A DNA stretch of 41,085 nt from Pseudomonadota bacterium (GTDB lineage Bacteria > Pseudomonadota > Alphaproteobacteria > UBA2136 > UBA6156). The stretch lies in assembly GCA_009927255.1 (NCBI GenBank), contig RFNJ01000096.1, positions 1-41,085 of the forward strand. Reading direction: 5' to 3'. Below, one piece after another: positions 32,418 to 40,379 of this stretch (position 1 is its first letter; every line of letters starts with the position of its first letter). Below the pieces are notes generated by a model. That model was not told the DNA's origin. It did not search any database and worked only from the letters and a program-made list of their open reading frames with translations. A program made the position numbers and the translations under genes.

Positions 32418-33368
32418 ATGTCCACCCACCTCCCCAAAATTGCCCTCATCGGCGCCGGTAACATCGGCGGCACGCTGGCCCACCTTATTGCCTTGAAAAA
32501 CCTCGCCAATGTTGTGCTGGTAGATGTCGCCGAAGGCGTTCCCCAAGGCAAAGCGCTCGACCTCGCCCAATCCGGCGCGGTAGAAGGTTTCAGCGGCACC
32601 CTCACCGGCACTAACAATTACGCCGATATCGCCGGCGCCGATGTCTGCATCGTCACCGCCGGCATCGCCCGCAAACCGGGGATGAGCCGCGACGACTTGG
32701 TCGCCACCAACACCGGCATCATCAGCAAAGTGGCCGAAAATATTGCCAAATACGCACCCAAAAGCTTCGTCATCGTCATCACCAACCCGCTCGATGCGAT
32801 GGTGTATGTGATGCAAAAAGTCAGCGGCCTGCCCGCGCAAAAAGTGGTGGGGATGGCGGGCGTGCTGGATACCGCGCGCTTCAAGCTGTTCTTGGCTGAA
32901 AAGCTAGCTGTCAGCACCAAAGAAATCAGCAGCTTCGTCCTCGGCGGCCACGGCGATACCATGGTCCCCATGGTCAGCACCACCAGCGTCGCGGGCATCC
33001 CGCTCACCATGCTGGTTAAGCAGGGCGTCATCACCCAAGCCGAACTCGACGCCATCATCCTGCGCACCCGCAACGGCGGCGCCGAGATCGTCAACCTGCT
33101 CAAAACCGGCAGCGCCTTCTACGCCCCCGCCAGCAGCGCAGTCGCCATGGCGCAAAGCTATTTGCATAACGAGCAACGCCTGCTCCCCGTCGCCGCCATG
33201 TGCAACGGCGAATATAGTGTCAAAGGCCTCTACGTCGGCGTCCCCGCCATCATCAGCAACCAAGGTGTGGAAAAAATCGTCGAAGTCGACCTCACCGCCG
33301 CCGAAAAATCCATGCTCCAAAACAGCATCAAAGCGGTTGAAGAACTCTGCAAAGTAACGAAAGTCTAA
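32418..33368 (+). CDS. mdh: Malate dehydrogenase (LDH-like type)
   Basis: Oxidises malate to oxaloacetate with NAD in the TCA cycle. It has 316 residues, as expected. The Rossmann motif is GAGNIGG (12-18), with Asp36 at the end of the second strand indicating NAD. Substrate residues are Arg85 and Arg91 (RKPGMSR, malate-specific arginine instead of the lactate-type glutamine) and Arg154; the catalytic pair is Asp151 (GVLDTARF) and His178 (GGHGDTMV). AGGAG lies 8 bases before the ATG. It opens an operon with sucC (4-base gap) and, beyond an inserted gene, sucD. This mdh-sucC-sucD order is common in alphaproteobacteria; sucA and sucB usually follow, but not here. Confidence 0.97.
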   Translation: MSTHLPKIALIGAGNIGGTLAHLIALKNLANVVLVDVAEGVPQGKALDLAQSGAVEGFSGTLTGTNNYADIAGADVCIVTAGIARKPGMSRDDLVATNTGIISKVAENIAKYAPKSFVIVITNPLDAMVYVMQKVSGLPAQKVVGMAGVLDTARFKLFLAEKLAVSTKEISSFVLGGHGDTMVPMVSTTSVAGIPLTMLVKQGVITQAELDAIILRTRNGGAEIVNLLKTGSAFYAPASSAVAMAQSYLHNEQRLLPVAAMCNGEYSVKGLYVGVPAIISNQGVEKIVEVDLTAAEKSMLQNSIKAVEELCKVTKV

Positions 33369-33372
33369 ATCA

Positions 33373-34536
33373 ATGAACATCCACGAATACCAAGCCAAAG
33401 ACCTCTTCCGTAAGTTCGGCGTTGCGGTGCCCGAAGGCATGCTTGCCAAAACCGGCGCCGAAGCCGAAGCCGCCGCTAAAAAAATTGGCACGGCAATTAC
33501 CATTGTCAAGGCCCAAGTCCACGCCGGTGGCCGCGGCAAAGCGGGCGGCGTTAAGGTGTGCAAAAGCCCCGCCGATGCCAAAGCTGCTGCCGAAAAACTG
33601 CTCGGCACCCGCCTCGTCACCTACCAAACCGATGCCAAAGGCCAACCCGTCAACAGCGTGTATGTGGAAAGCGGCATCGACATCGCCCGCGAACTCTATC
33701 TTGCCATCATGCTGGATCGTTCCGCTGGACGCTTAACTGTGATGGCTAGCACCGAAGGCGGCATGGAGATTGAAAAGGTGGCGCACGAAACCCCCGAAAA
33801 GATTTTCCGCGAACAAATCGACCCCGCCTTGGGCCTGATGCCCTACCAAGCCCGCAACCTCGCCTTTGCGCTGGGCTTGAAGGGCGATGAAGTCACCAAC
33901 GGTGTCAAGTTCATGCTGAATTTGGCCAAAGCCTATGAACAACTCGACTGCGCGATGATCGAAATCAACCCCCTGGTCGTCACCAAACAAGGCCAAGTGA
34001 TGGCGCTGGACGGCAAAGTCAGCTTCGATGACAACGCCCTGTTCAAGCACCCCGAACTGCTGGAACTGGACGACACCACCCAGCACGACCCCCGCGAAAC
34101 CGAAGCCCGTAAGTACGACCTCAACTACGTGGGGCTGGATGGCGAAATCGGCTGCATGGTGAACGGCGCAGGCCTCGCCATGGCCACCATGGATATCATC
34201 AAGCACAGCGGCAGCGCCCCCGCCAACTTCCTCGATGTCGGGGGCGGGGCCGACGAAGCCAAAGTCACCGCCGCGCTGAAAATCATTTTGGGCGATACCC
34301 AAGTCAAAGGCATCCTCATCAACATTTTCGGCGGCATCATGAAGTGCGACATCATCGCCAACGGGATTGTAGCAGCCGCCAAAGCGGTCAAGCTGCACGT
34401 GCCGCTGGTGGTGCGCTTGGAAGGCACCAATGTGGAACTGGGCAACGACATCCTCGCCAAATCCGGCCTCCCCATCATCACCGCCAACTCCCTGGCCGAC
34501 GCCGCCCACAAAATCGTCAAAGCAATCCGGAAGTAA
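33373..34536 (+). CDS. sucC: Succinyl-CoA synthetase beta subunit
   Basis: With SucD it converts succinyl-CoA, phosphate and a nucleoside diphosphate to succinate, CoA and ATP or GTP. Its 387 residues match E. coli (388). It starts with the family motif MNIHEYQAKDLFRKFGV; the ATP-grasp nucleotide-binding part contains VKAQVHAGGRGKAGGVK, and the metal-binding MIEINPL is near 196-202. The C-terminal CoA-ligase part has GCMVNGAGLAMATMDII and the phosphohistidine-facing INIFGGI. It starts 4 bases after mdh, probably translationally coupled. Its stop codon is 3 bases before an AT-rich gene that separates it from sucD, its obligate partner. Confidence 0.97.
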   Translation: MNIHEYQAKDLFRKFGVAVPEGMLAKTGAEAEAAAKKIGTAITIVKAQVHAGGRGKAGGVKVCKSPADAKAAAEKLLGTRLVTYQTDAKGQPVNSVYVESGIDIARELYLAIMLDRSAGRLTVMASTEGGMEIEKVAHETPEKIFREQIDPALGLMPYQARNLAFALGLKGDEVTNGVKFMLNLAKAYEQLDCAMIEINPLVVTKQGQVMALDGKVSFDDNALFKHPELLELDDTTQHDPRETEARKYDLNYVGLDGEIGCMVNGAGLAMATMDIIKHSGSAPANFLDVGGGADEAKVTAALKIILGDTQVKGILINIFGGIMKCDIIANGIVAAAKAVKLHVPLVVRLEGTNVELGNDILAKSGLPIITANSLADAAHKIVKAIRK

Positions 34537-34539
34537 ACT

Positions 34540-34911
34540 ATGAAAAAATCTTTTGTATTTTTCCTAATTTCTTTACCTTCTTTATTATTTGCAAATTCTA
34601 ATTCAGATAGTAAGTATTTTGCTGATATGGGAGATAAATTTCTAATTTGTTCTACTTTTTATAAAATAGGATCTGGATGTGTAAGCGATACTCATCCTGA
34701 TATAAGTGATGTTTTGGATAATTCTTCAGAATTATATCTTGGTTCAGCAGTCAATTTTTATAAAAAAACTAATACTGATGTTGATGCAATTGCAGCTAAA
34801 TATGATCTGATGAGGAAATCTTTACTAAATGAAATGAAAAATCATTGTCAAAATATCTCAATATTAACTTTAAAATACGGTCAAAATTGTAAAAATCTAA
34901 TCGATAAATAA
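34540..34911 (+). CDS. AT-rich gene for a secreted cysteine-containing protein, inside the sucCD operon
   Basis: I do not recognise this 123-residue protein. It starts with a typical signal peptide (MKKSFVFFLISLPSLLFA, cleavage after Ala18). The mature ~105 residues are small, helical in appearance and contain four cysteines (37, 47, 103 and 117), suggesting two disulfides in the periplasm or outside. By my count about 90 of 350 bases are G or C (about 26%), against far higher values in sucC and sucD. Codons end in A or T. GGAAG at the end of sucC lies about 8 bases before the ATG. The AT-rich sequence continues to about 34940, just before sucD. It looks like a recent transfer that kept the operon cotranscribed. 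Confidence 0.75.
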   Translation: MKKSFVFFLISLPSLLFANSNSDSKYFADMGDKFLICSTFYKIGSGCVSDTHPDISDVLDNSSELYLGSAVNFYKKTNTDVDAIAAKYDLMRKSLLNEMKNHCQNISILTLKYGQNCKNLIDK

Positions 34912-34943
34912 TTAAAATTAATAAACTTAAGAAAGACCTCCCT

Positions 34944-35834
34944 ATGTCCATCTTCATCACCCCCGAAACCAAAGTCATCACCCAAGGTATCACCGGTAAA
35001 AACGGCACGTTCCATACCGAGCAAGGGCTGAAATACGGCACCAAATACGTCGGCGGCGTCACCCCCGGCAAAGGCGGCACCACCCACTTGGGCCTGCCGG
35101 TGTTTAATACCGTAAAAGAAGCGGTGGAAAAAACCGGCGCCGAAGCCAGCGTCATCTACGTCCCACCACCCTTCGCAGCCGATAGTATTCTGGAAGCCGC
35201 CGATGCAGGTATTCGCCTCTGCGTCTGCATCACCGAAGGCATTCCCGTGCTGGATATGGTCAAGGTCAAGCGCCGCCTGCTCGACCCCAAAAACACCATG
35301 CGCCTGGTCGGCCCCAACTGCCCTGGCGTCATCACTCCGGGGGAAAACGGCACCGGCTGCAAAATCGGCATCATGCCCGCCCACATTCACCGCAAAGGCA
35401 CCATTGGGATTGTCAGCAAATCGGGGACTCTCACCTACGAAGCAGTGAAACAAACCACCGATGTTGGCCTCGGCCAAAGCACCTGCGTGGGGATTGGTGG
35501 TGACCCTGTGCATGGTACAAATTTTATTAGTGTTCTGAGTGCTTTTGAGGCTGATCCGCAGACAGAAGCTATTGTTATGATTGGAGAAATTGGTGGGATG
35601 GCGGAGATTGAGGCTGCTGATTACATTAAGTCCGCCATCACCAAGCCGGTGGTGGGTTTTATTGCTGGCGCCACTGCGCCCAAAGGCAAACGGATGGGAC
35701 ATGCTGGGGCGATTATTAGTGGTGGCGACGACACCGCCGAAGCCAAAATCCGCGCTCTTCAGCAAGCTGGGGTGGTGATGGTGAACAGCCCTTCCGAGTT
35801 GGGGCAGACAATGAAGAAGCTGCTGAGGAAATAG
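34944..35834 (+). CDS. sucD: Succinyl-CoA synthetase alpha subunit
   Basis: The CoA-binding and phosphohistidine subunit. Its 296 residues match the family. N-terminal CoA-binding residues lie in QGITGKNGTFH (14-24); VGPNCPGVITPG is at 122-133; the phosphorylated His253 is in MGHAGAII. It is now separated from sucC by 407 bases containing an AT-rich gene, though the two subunits must be made in equal amounts. Third-position usage changes within the gene: C-rich to about 35500, then T- and G-rich for roughly 140 bases and mixed to the end, although the protein remains typical. GAAAG lies about 8 bases before the ATG. A terminator follows. Confidence 0.96.
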   Translation: MSIFITPETKVITQGITGKNGTFHTEQGLKYGTKYVGGVTPGKGGTTHLGLPVFNTVKEAVEKTGAEASVIYVPPPFAADSILEAADAGIRLCVCITEGIPVLDMVKVKRRLLDPKNTMRLVGPNCPGVITPGENGTGCKIGIMPAHIHRKGTIGIVSKSGTLTYEAVKQTTDVGLGQSTCVGIGGDPVHGTNFISVLSAFEADPQTEAIVMIGEIGGMAEIEAADYIKSAITKPVVGFIAGATAPKGKRMGHAGAIISGGDDTAEAKIRALQQAGVVMVNSPSELGQTMKKLLRK

Positions 35835-35852
35835 CGAGATGTAGATAAAAAC

Positions 35853-35877
35853 GGCCCCTGTATGGGGCCTGTTTTTT
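35853..35877 (+). terminator. Terminator of the mdh-sucCD operon
   Basis: GGCCCC (35853-35858) and GGGGCC (35864-35869) with a 5-base loop, followed closely by six T. It overlaps the last codon of the convergent histidine kinase gene. Confidence 0.8.
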
Positions 35878-37288
35878 AGCCGCGTCGGAATTCTAGTTCA
35901 AACACACTACCGCCACCATTACGGCTGGTTACGGTGGCGTTGCCGCCGTGCTGGCGCATAATTTCAGCCACAAGCGCGAGGCCCAAACCAGAGCCGGTAC
36001 CTGCGCCGCTTTTGCTAGGTTCTCCCGCTGGACCTTGCCAGAAACGGTTGAACACCAAGCCTTGTTCATGCGGCGGAATACCTGCGCCACGATCGCGCAC
36101 TTCAATGCTGCCGACTTTGGTGACGACCACTTCCACAATGCTATCTTTGGGGCTGTGGCGAATGGCGTTATCCACTAAATTTACGATTGCTTCGCCCACT
36201 TGCAGTTCATCGAGCCATACATTCACTGCGCGGTCGGGGGCGTCAAAGCGCAGTTCTATCCGCTGCTTGCGGGCCAATGGCACCATGCTGCCGACCACTT
36301 CACGCACCACGGGAGTTAAGTCGGTTACTTTCAGCGTTGCGCTGTTTTGGCTTAGCACTGCGAAATGCAGCAGCTGGCGGACGAGCCGATCCATCCGGTG
36401 GACATCGCGCAATACATCGGCCTTGCCTTTAAAATCGGCCAGTTGTTCAAGGCGCGCTTGCATGACGGCTAGCGGGGTTTTGAGCTGGTGGGCAGTGTCG
36501 GCAGTGAGGGCTTGCTGGGCACTAAGACTGCGCCCGAGTTCCACCAACACATCATTAAAAGCATTTACGACGGGGCGGATTTCGCGCGGGATATTGCGCC
36601 CTTCAATGCGTGCGACGCCATCCATACGGAGTTTACTACCTACCGCTGCAACCTCACGCGAGAGGGCGCGCAGTGGCCCCAGTGCGCTGCGGGTTAGCCC
36701 CGTGACAGCCAACACCGCTAGCAGGAACAGCGGGCCAATCAGCAGCAGCAAGTCGCGCATCAGGGCGACGCGGGCGGCGTTCATCAGTACGTCGTCAATC
36801 GTGCGGTATTGGCCGACCACTACAAAAATTTTGTTATTACGGGGGGTATCCACCGGCTGCACCAACATATAGAGCGCCCGCTCGGCGCCATCGCGCTCAC
36901 GGGTATCTAGCATGGTGGCCACGGCAGGATACAGCGCCATGCTGGGGGAAAGCCATGTGGAGGCCATGGGGTTGCTTTCGGCCAGCACTTTGCCTTTGTC
37001 GTCATACACCGAATAAACATAGCCGCTATCTCGCCGGAAATAGGCTGCTGCGACATCGTTGGGTAGTTCGACGCGCACGCCGCCGCCTCTAAACACCAAG
37101 CCCGCTAACAGTTCGGCGCTTTGGCGGCGTAGCAATTCGTCTTGGGCGCGGTCGCCGGCTTGCTCGAGCGTGCGGTCAACCACCCAAATTACTCCGCCCA
37201 ACACTAACAGCAAAATAAGCACCAAGCGCAGCACCAACCCTAGCAGGAGGGAGTCGGTGAGCCGTCCGCTTACATGCTTGAGCGCCAT
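35876..37288 (-). CDS. Sensor histidine kinase, QseC/TctE-like
   Basis: A 470-residue inner-membrane kinase. TM1 is about 15-37, the periplasmic sensor about 38-178 (resembling the 2CSK_N type), and TM2 about 179-199. A HAMP-like linker precedes the H-box, TADTAHQLKTPLAVMQ, with phospho-acceptor His267. ATP-binding motifs follow: N-box LVDNAIRHSP, G1 DRGAGIPP and G2 GTGSGLGLAL. All look active. The start codon overlaps the response regulator stop in TAATG, so the pair is translationally coupled. In this kinase group signals include metals, tricarboxylates and antimicrobial peptides. The neighbouring His/Met-rich peptide gene makes a metal signal attractive, but that is inference. Confidence 0.9.
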   Translation of the reverse strand: MALKHVSGRLTDSLLLGLVLRLVLILLLVLGGVIWVVDRTLEQAGDRAQDELLRRQSAELLAGLVFRGGGVRVELPNDVAAAYFRRDSGYVYSVYDDKGKVLAESNPMASTWLSPSMALYPAVATMLDTRERDGAERALYMLVQPVDTPRNNKIFVVVGQYRTIDDVLMNAARVALMRDLLLLIGPLFLLAVLAVTGLTRSALGPLRALSREVAAVGSKLRMDGVARIEGRNIPREIRPVVNAFNDVLVELGRSLSAQQALTADTAHQLKTPLAVMQARLEQLADFKGKADVLRDVHRMDRLVRQLLHFAVLSQNSATLKVTDLTPVVREVVGSMVPLARKQRIELRFDAPDRAVNVWLDELQVGEAIVNLVDNAIRHSPKDSIVEVVVTKVGSIEVRDRGAGIPPHEQGLVFNRFWQGPAGEPSKSGAGTGSGLGLALVAEIMRQHGGNATVTSRNGGGSVFELEFRRG

Positions 37289-37959
37289 TATTTTTGCTCC
37301 TCTAGCAGGTAGCCAATACCGCGGATGGTTACCAACGCCACATTCGCCTTGGCCCCCACCAGCAGCTTGCGCAGGCGGTGGACTGCGACTTCTAGCGCAT
37401 TGCGGCTTTCGGGCTTGCTCTCCCCATAAAGCGCCTGCTCCAGCACATCTTTGCCCACCACCTGCCCTGCGCGTTGCAGCAGGTGCCGCAGCAGCACCAC
37501 TTCACGCTTACCAAAGGCTGCGGTTTTACCGGCCACCATCACCGTTTCGTGCAGCGTATCCAGCTTCACATTACCTGCTTCTAAAATCATTCCTGCTGGC
37601 CCGCTGCTGCGCCGTAGCAGGGCTTTCACCCGCGCCAAAAGCTCAAACAAACTAAACGGCTTGGGCAAATAATCATCCGCCCCCGCTTCCAGCCCAATCA
37701 CCCGCTCTTTCGGCAAGCCCAAGGCAGTCAGCATCAAAATCGGCACACCATTGCCCGCCGCCCGCAGTTCACGCACCAAATCTAAGCCGTCGCCGTCAGG
37801 CAGCCGACGGTCCGAAATCACCGCATCAAACGGCATTTTCAATAGCTCACGCGCCTCGCGCAACGTGCCCGCCACACTGGCGGCAAAGCCGTGCTGGCGC
37901 AGGGTTTGTTCAATAAACCCCGCCAAGCTCTTCTCATCTTCAATCACTAAAATACGCAT
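37288..37959 (-). CDS. OmpR-family response regulator, QseB/PmrA-like
   Basis: A 223-residue DNA-binding regulator. The ATG at 37959 is chosen because AGGAG lies at proper distance; the longer frame from a TTG would leave almost no spacing. The receiver domain has the acidic pair Glu-Asp-Glu (7-9), phospho-acceptor Asp50 (VISDRRLPDGDG) and the conserved Lys in YLPKPF. The C-terminal winged helix has FGKREVVLLRHLL, the recognition-helix segment SRNALEVAVHRLRKLL, and the RGIGYLL wing. These match the QseB/PmrA/TctD group. It is transcribed first, with the kinase coupled behind it. A direct repeat of CTTACA (38029-38045) in its upstream region fits the binding site of this regulator group, suggesting autoregulation. 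Confidence 0.92.
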   Translation of the reverse strand: MRILVIEDEKSLAGFIEQTLRQHGFAASVAGTLREARELLKMPFDAVISDRRLPDGDGLDLVRELRAAGNGVPILMLTALGLPKERVIGLEAGADDYLPKPFSLFELLARVKALLRRSSGPAGMILEAGNVKLDTLHETVMVAGKTAAFGKREVVLLRHLLQRAGQVVGKDVLEQALYGESKPESRNALEVAVHRLRKLLVGAKANVALVTIRGIGYLLEEQK

Positions 37960-38028
37960 AACTTTCAATCTCCTATCCCCAACCTAGCGCGCAATCCTTC
38001 AACCTGCAAGCCACAAAGAGTCACCGCA

Positions 38029-38045
38029 CTTACATCATGCTTACA
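38029..38045. promoter_or_regulatory. PmrA/QseB-type direct repeat (probable response-regulator box)
   Basis: CTTACA-TCATG-CTTACA: two identical hexamers with a 5-base spacer, an 11-bp period. PmrA and QseB regulators bind CTTAA-type hexamers in exactly this 6-5-6 layout. It lies between the divergent response regulator (start 37959) and the His/Met-rich peptide gene (start 38139), so it could control either or both. Confidence 0.6.
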
Positions 38046-38138
38046 ACTCCACCATCGCATCTTCCCAAGCACCCCAAAGCCACCTAGCATCCACTCCGTC
38101 CACCTGTGTGGAATTAACCAAAAAAGGAATCAAACCCC

Positions 38139-38360
38139 ATGAAAAATCTCGTTCTTGCTGCTGCCTTGGCCATCGTTGCCGCTCCAGCTTTTGCTGCCGA
38201 CCACGGCGACCACGCTGGCAAAATGGATAAAATGATGGACAAAGTTACTGCCGAAGTGGTGAGCGAAACCACGGCTGCTGTTTCTGCCACCGAAGCTGCT
38301 GTAGCGACTGAAGCCAAAGAAATGAAGCACGAAATGAAGAAAGAGCACAAAGCTCATTAA
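38139..38360 (+). CDS. Small periplasmic His/Met/Lys-rich peptide
   Basis: A 73-residue exported peptide of no family I recognise. The signal peptide is clear (MKNLVLAAALAIVAAPAFA, cleaved near residue 19). The mature ~54 residues have DHGDH at the start, then KMDKMMDK, a helical Ala/Glu/Thr core, and HEMKKEHKAH at the end. Six histidines and many methionines and acidic residues suggest metal binding, as in small copper, nickel or zinc chaperone-like peptides. AAGGA lies upstream of the ATG and a strong terminator downstream, so it is a single-gene unit. It is divergent from the two-component regulator genes and shares their intergenic region with the CTTACA box, making it a likely target. 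Confidence 0.72.
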   Translation: MKNLVLAAALAIVAAPAFAADHGDHAGKMDKMMDKVTAEVVSETTAAVSATEAAVATEAKEMKHEMKKEHKAH

Positions 38361-38393
38361 CCATTTTGTTGCCGGTTCATGGCAAAAATGAGC

Positions 38394-38416
38394 AAGCGGC
38401 CTACGGGCCGCTTTTT
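38394..38416 (+). terminator. Terminator of the His/Met-rich peptide gene
   Basis: AAGCGGCC (38394-38401) and GGCCGCTT (38406-38413) with a TACG loop, running into five T. Four bases later begins the end of the convergent tadA gene. Confidence 0.88.
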
Positions 38417-38419
38417 GAT

Positions 38420-38869
38420 TTAGCTACGCAGCGATTGGAAGAAAGTTTGGAGTTGTTGACGGCAGGCTTGTTCTTCTATTCCGCCGAGGATTTTGGGTTT
38501 GTGGTGCATGTGTTGGGGGACTTGGGGGCCGTTGGTGGTGCCGCCGGATTTGGCGTCATACGCGCCGAAAATGATGGTGCCGATGCGGGCGTGGCAGAGG
38601 GCGGCGGCGCACATGGGGCAGGGTTCTAGCGTGACCGCAATGGTGCATTCTTGGAGGTATTTGTGGCCTTGGGCGGCGGCTTGCTGCAGCACCAGCATTT
38701 CGGCGTGAGCGAGCGGATTTTGCTGGGTTTCGACTAAATTATGGGCTTGGGCGATGACTTCACCTTGGGCGTTGACGAGGATAGCGGCAACTGGAAGCTC
38801 ATGCTTACTGGCCCCTTGCTGGGCGAGGGCGAGGGCTTGGTTTATCAGGGTGGTGGGGTTGAGGGCCAT
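38420..38869 (-). CDS. tadA: tRNA-specific adenosine deaminase TadA
   Basis: TadA converts adenosine-34 of tRNA-Arg(ACG) to inosine and is normally essential. The ATG at 38869 gives 149 residues beginning MALNPTTLINQALALAQ, the expected length; the longer frame would overlap the divergent hydrolase gene. Zinc and catalytic residues are HAE (55-57) and PCPMC (Cys84, Cys87), followed by AAALCHARIGTIIFGAYDAK, which is TadA-like. A related cytosine or guanine deaminase is less likely. It is divergent from the C26-type gene with only 24 bases between start codons. In several alphaproteobacteria tadA, rluB and rsmD are neighbours, as here. Confidence 0.9.
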   Translation of the reverse strand: MALNPTTLINQALALAQQGASKHELPVAAILVNAQGEVIAQAHNLVETQQNPLAHAEMLVLQQAAAQGHKYLQECTIAVTLEPCPMCAAALCHARIGTIIFGAYDAKSGGTTNGPQVPQHMHHKPKILGGIEEQACRQQLQTFFQSLRS

Positions 38870-38893
38870 GCCAAGCTGATATAGGGTGTTTGG

Positions 38894-39598
38894 ATGCGAC
38901 CGACAATAGGCATTATGATGGATTGGCTGGGGCAAGGCAGCTATAGCCCGCGGCCGCATTATGTGATGCGTGATAGTTATTTTGCTGCTGTGTGGGATGC
39001 GGGGGGGCTACCAGTGGGCATTCCGCTGCTGGAAGATGCTGGTGATGATTACCTTGCCCGCGTGCAGGGTGTGGTGGTGCCGGGGGGGGATTATCCCAGC
39101 CCTAGCCGGTGGTATGGGGATGGGCATGGGATTTTGGATGAACACCCAAGAACTATTGTAAATGAGCGCTTAATTAGGGACCTTTTGGGGCGGGATATTC
39201 CATTTTTGGCAATTTGCGCGGGGCACCAGGAATTGGCGGCGGCGACGGGTGGTTTGCTGTATTGGCGGGTGCGTGAGAGTTTGGCCAATGTGGCGGAGCA
39301 TCGGAGTGGAGACCCAAGCAAAACCTGCCATTCGGTGCAGGTGGAGGCGGGGAGTTTGTTGCATAAATTGGTGGGGGTTGGCGAGATTGAGGTGAACAGC
39401 CACCACCATGAAGCTGTGCGTAGTGTGAGCGGTGGTGTGGTGGTAAGTGGACGGGCGCCCGATGGGGTGATTGAGGCGATTGAGGTGCCCGGGCGGCGGT
39501 TTGCGCTGGGGGTGCAGTGGCACCCAGAGTTTGGTTTGACTGAGGCTGACCATTTGATTTTTAAGGGGTTTGTGGAGGCGGCGGGTGCGGCTGAATAA
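38894..39598 (+). CDS. Class-I glutamine-amidotransferase-like hydrolase (peptidase C26, PuuD-like)
   Basis: A 234-residue cytoplasmic enzyme resembling gamma-glutamyl-GABA hydrolases. It starts MRPTIGIMMD, has VQGVVVPGGDYPSP (57-70), the nucleophile Cys108 in AICAGHQE, and the catalytic His210 and Glu212 in GVQWHPEF. In most class-I enzymes the nucleophile motif is GxCxGxQ; here the first Gly is Ala, as in some C26 members. VNSHHHEAV is the usual substrate-pocket segment. No glutamine-dependent synthetase is beside it, which favours a stand-alone hydrolase over an amidotransferase subunit. The rluB gene overlaps its end by 14 bases. Its substrate is not determined by context. Confidence 0.82.
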   Translation: MRPTIGIMMDWLGQGSYSPRPHYVMRDSYFAAVWDAGGLPVGIPLLEDAGDDYLARVQGVVVPGGDYPSPSRWYGDGHGILDEHPRTIVNERLIRDLLGRDIPFLAICAGHQELAAATGGLLYWRVRESLANVAEHRSGDPSKTCHSVQVEAGSLLHKLVGVGEIEVNSHHHEAVRSVSGGVVVSGRAPDGVIEAIEVPGRRFALGVQWHPEFGLTEADHLIFKGFVEAAGAAE

Positions 39599-40325
39599 GT
39601 ATTTGCAACAGGCGGGGGTGGGCAGCCGCCGCGAGGCAGAGCGCTTGGTTTTGGCGGGTTTGGTGACGGTGGATGGCAAGTTGGCCGATGTGACGACAGT
39701 GGTGGCGGAAGGGGCGGAGGTGCGGGTGGAGGGGCGAGTGGTGGCGCCAGAACGTGCTGAATTGCCGCGAGTTTTTGCTTATCATAAACCCGTGGGGGTG
39801 ATTGTGACGGCGCGCGACCATGAGGGGCGTAAGACGCTGTATGAGGCGTTGGCGGAGTTACCAAAATATGAGCAATTACCAAGGCTTATGCCGGTGGGGC
39901 GGTTGGATTTGAACAGCGAAGGCTTGCTGCTTTTGACCACCGATGGGATGCTGGCGCAGACGTTGATGAGCCCGAAAACGGCGCTGCGGCGGGTGTATCG
40001 GGTGCGGGTGTTTGGCGAGCTAAGTGCTTCAGAAATAGCGGAATTTAGGCGGGGGGTGACGGTGGAGGGGGTGTGGTACCGGGGTGCAGACGTGGTGCTT
40101 GAAAAGACCGGTGAGAGTGGCAGCAACCGGTGGTATCGGGTGGTGTTGACGGAGGGAAAAAACCGCGAAATACGTCGTATTTTCAAGCACTTTGGCTGCG
40201 AGGTGAACCGCTTGGTGCGTGAGCAGTATGGGCCGTTTGTATTGGGAGATTTGGCGCGTGGGGGATTGCGGGAAATTGAAGTTGATGAAGTTAAGAAGTT
40301 ATTGAAAAGTTTAAATAAAAAATGA
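39585..40325 (+). CDS. rluB: 23S rRNA pseudouridine synthase, RluB/RsuA family
   Basis: Converts a uridine in rRNA (position 2605 of 23S for RluB) to pseudouridine. The GTG at 39585, with GGAGG at 39574-39578, gives the family N-terminus MRLNKYLQQAGVGSRREAER and 246 residues. An S4 RNA-binding domain covers about 1-60, then the catalytic domain with AYHKPVGVIVT, catalytic Asp108 in GRLDLNSEGLLLLT, and EGKNREIRRIF. RluB, RluE, RluF and RsuA share these motifs; RluB fits best on length and on the rsmD neighbour, but the exact site is not certain. It overlaps the C26 gene by 14 bases and is therefore probably cotranscribed with it. Confidence 0.87.
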   Translation: MRLNKYLQQAGVGSRREAERLVLAGLVTVDGKLADVTTVVAEGAEVRVEGRVVAPERAELPRVFAYHKPVGVIVTARDHEGRKTLYEALAELPKYEQLPRLMPVGRLDLNSEGLLLLTTDGMLAQTLMSPKTALRRVYRVRVFGELSASEIAEFRRGVTVEGVWYRGADVVLEKTGESGSNRWYRVVLTEGKNREIRRIFKHFGCEVNRLVREQYGPFVLGDLARGGLREIEVDEVKKLLKSLNKK

Positions 40326-40379
40326 TACATTTTGATTTTTACCCTAAAATGATTTTTTTAATTCAAAACGGGGGTTTTG

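Noticed and set aside
32904..33620. Reverse-strand frame over the mdh-sucC junction
   Set aside because: Antisense to two highly conserved TCA-cycle genes; no family resemblance.
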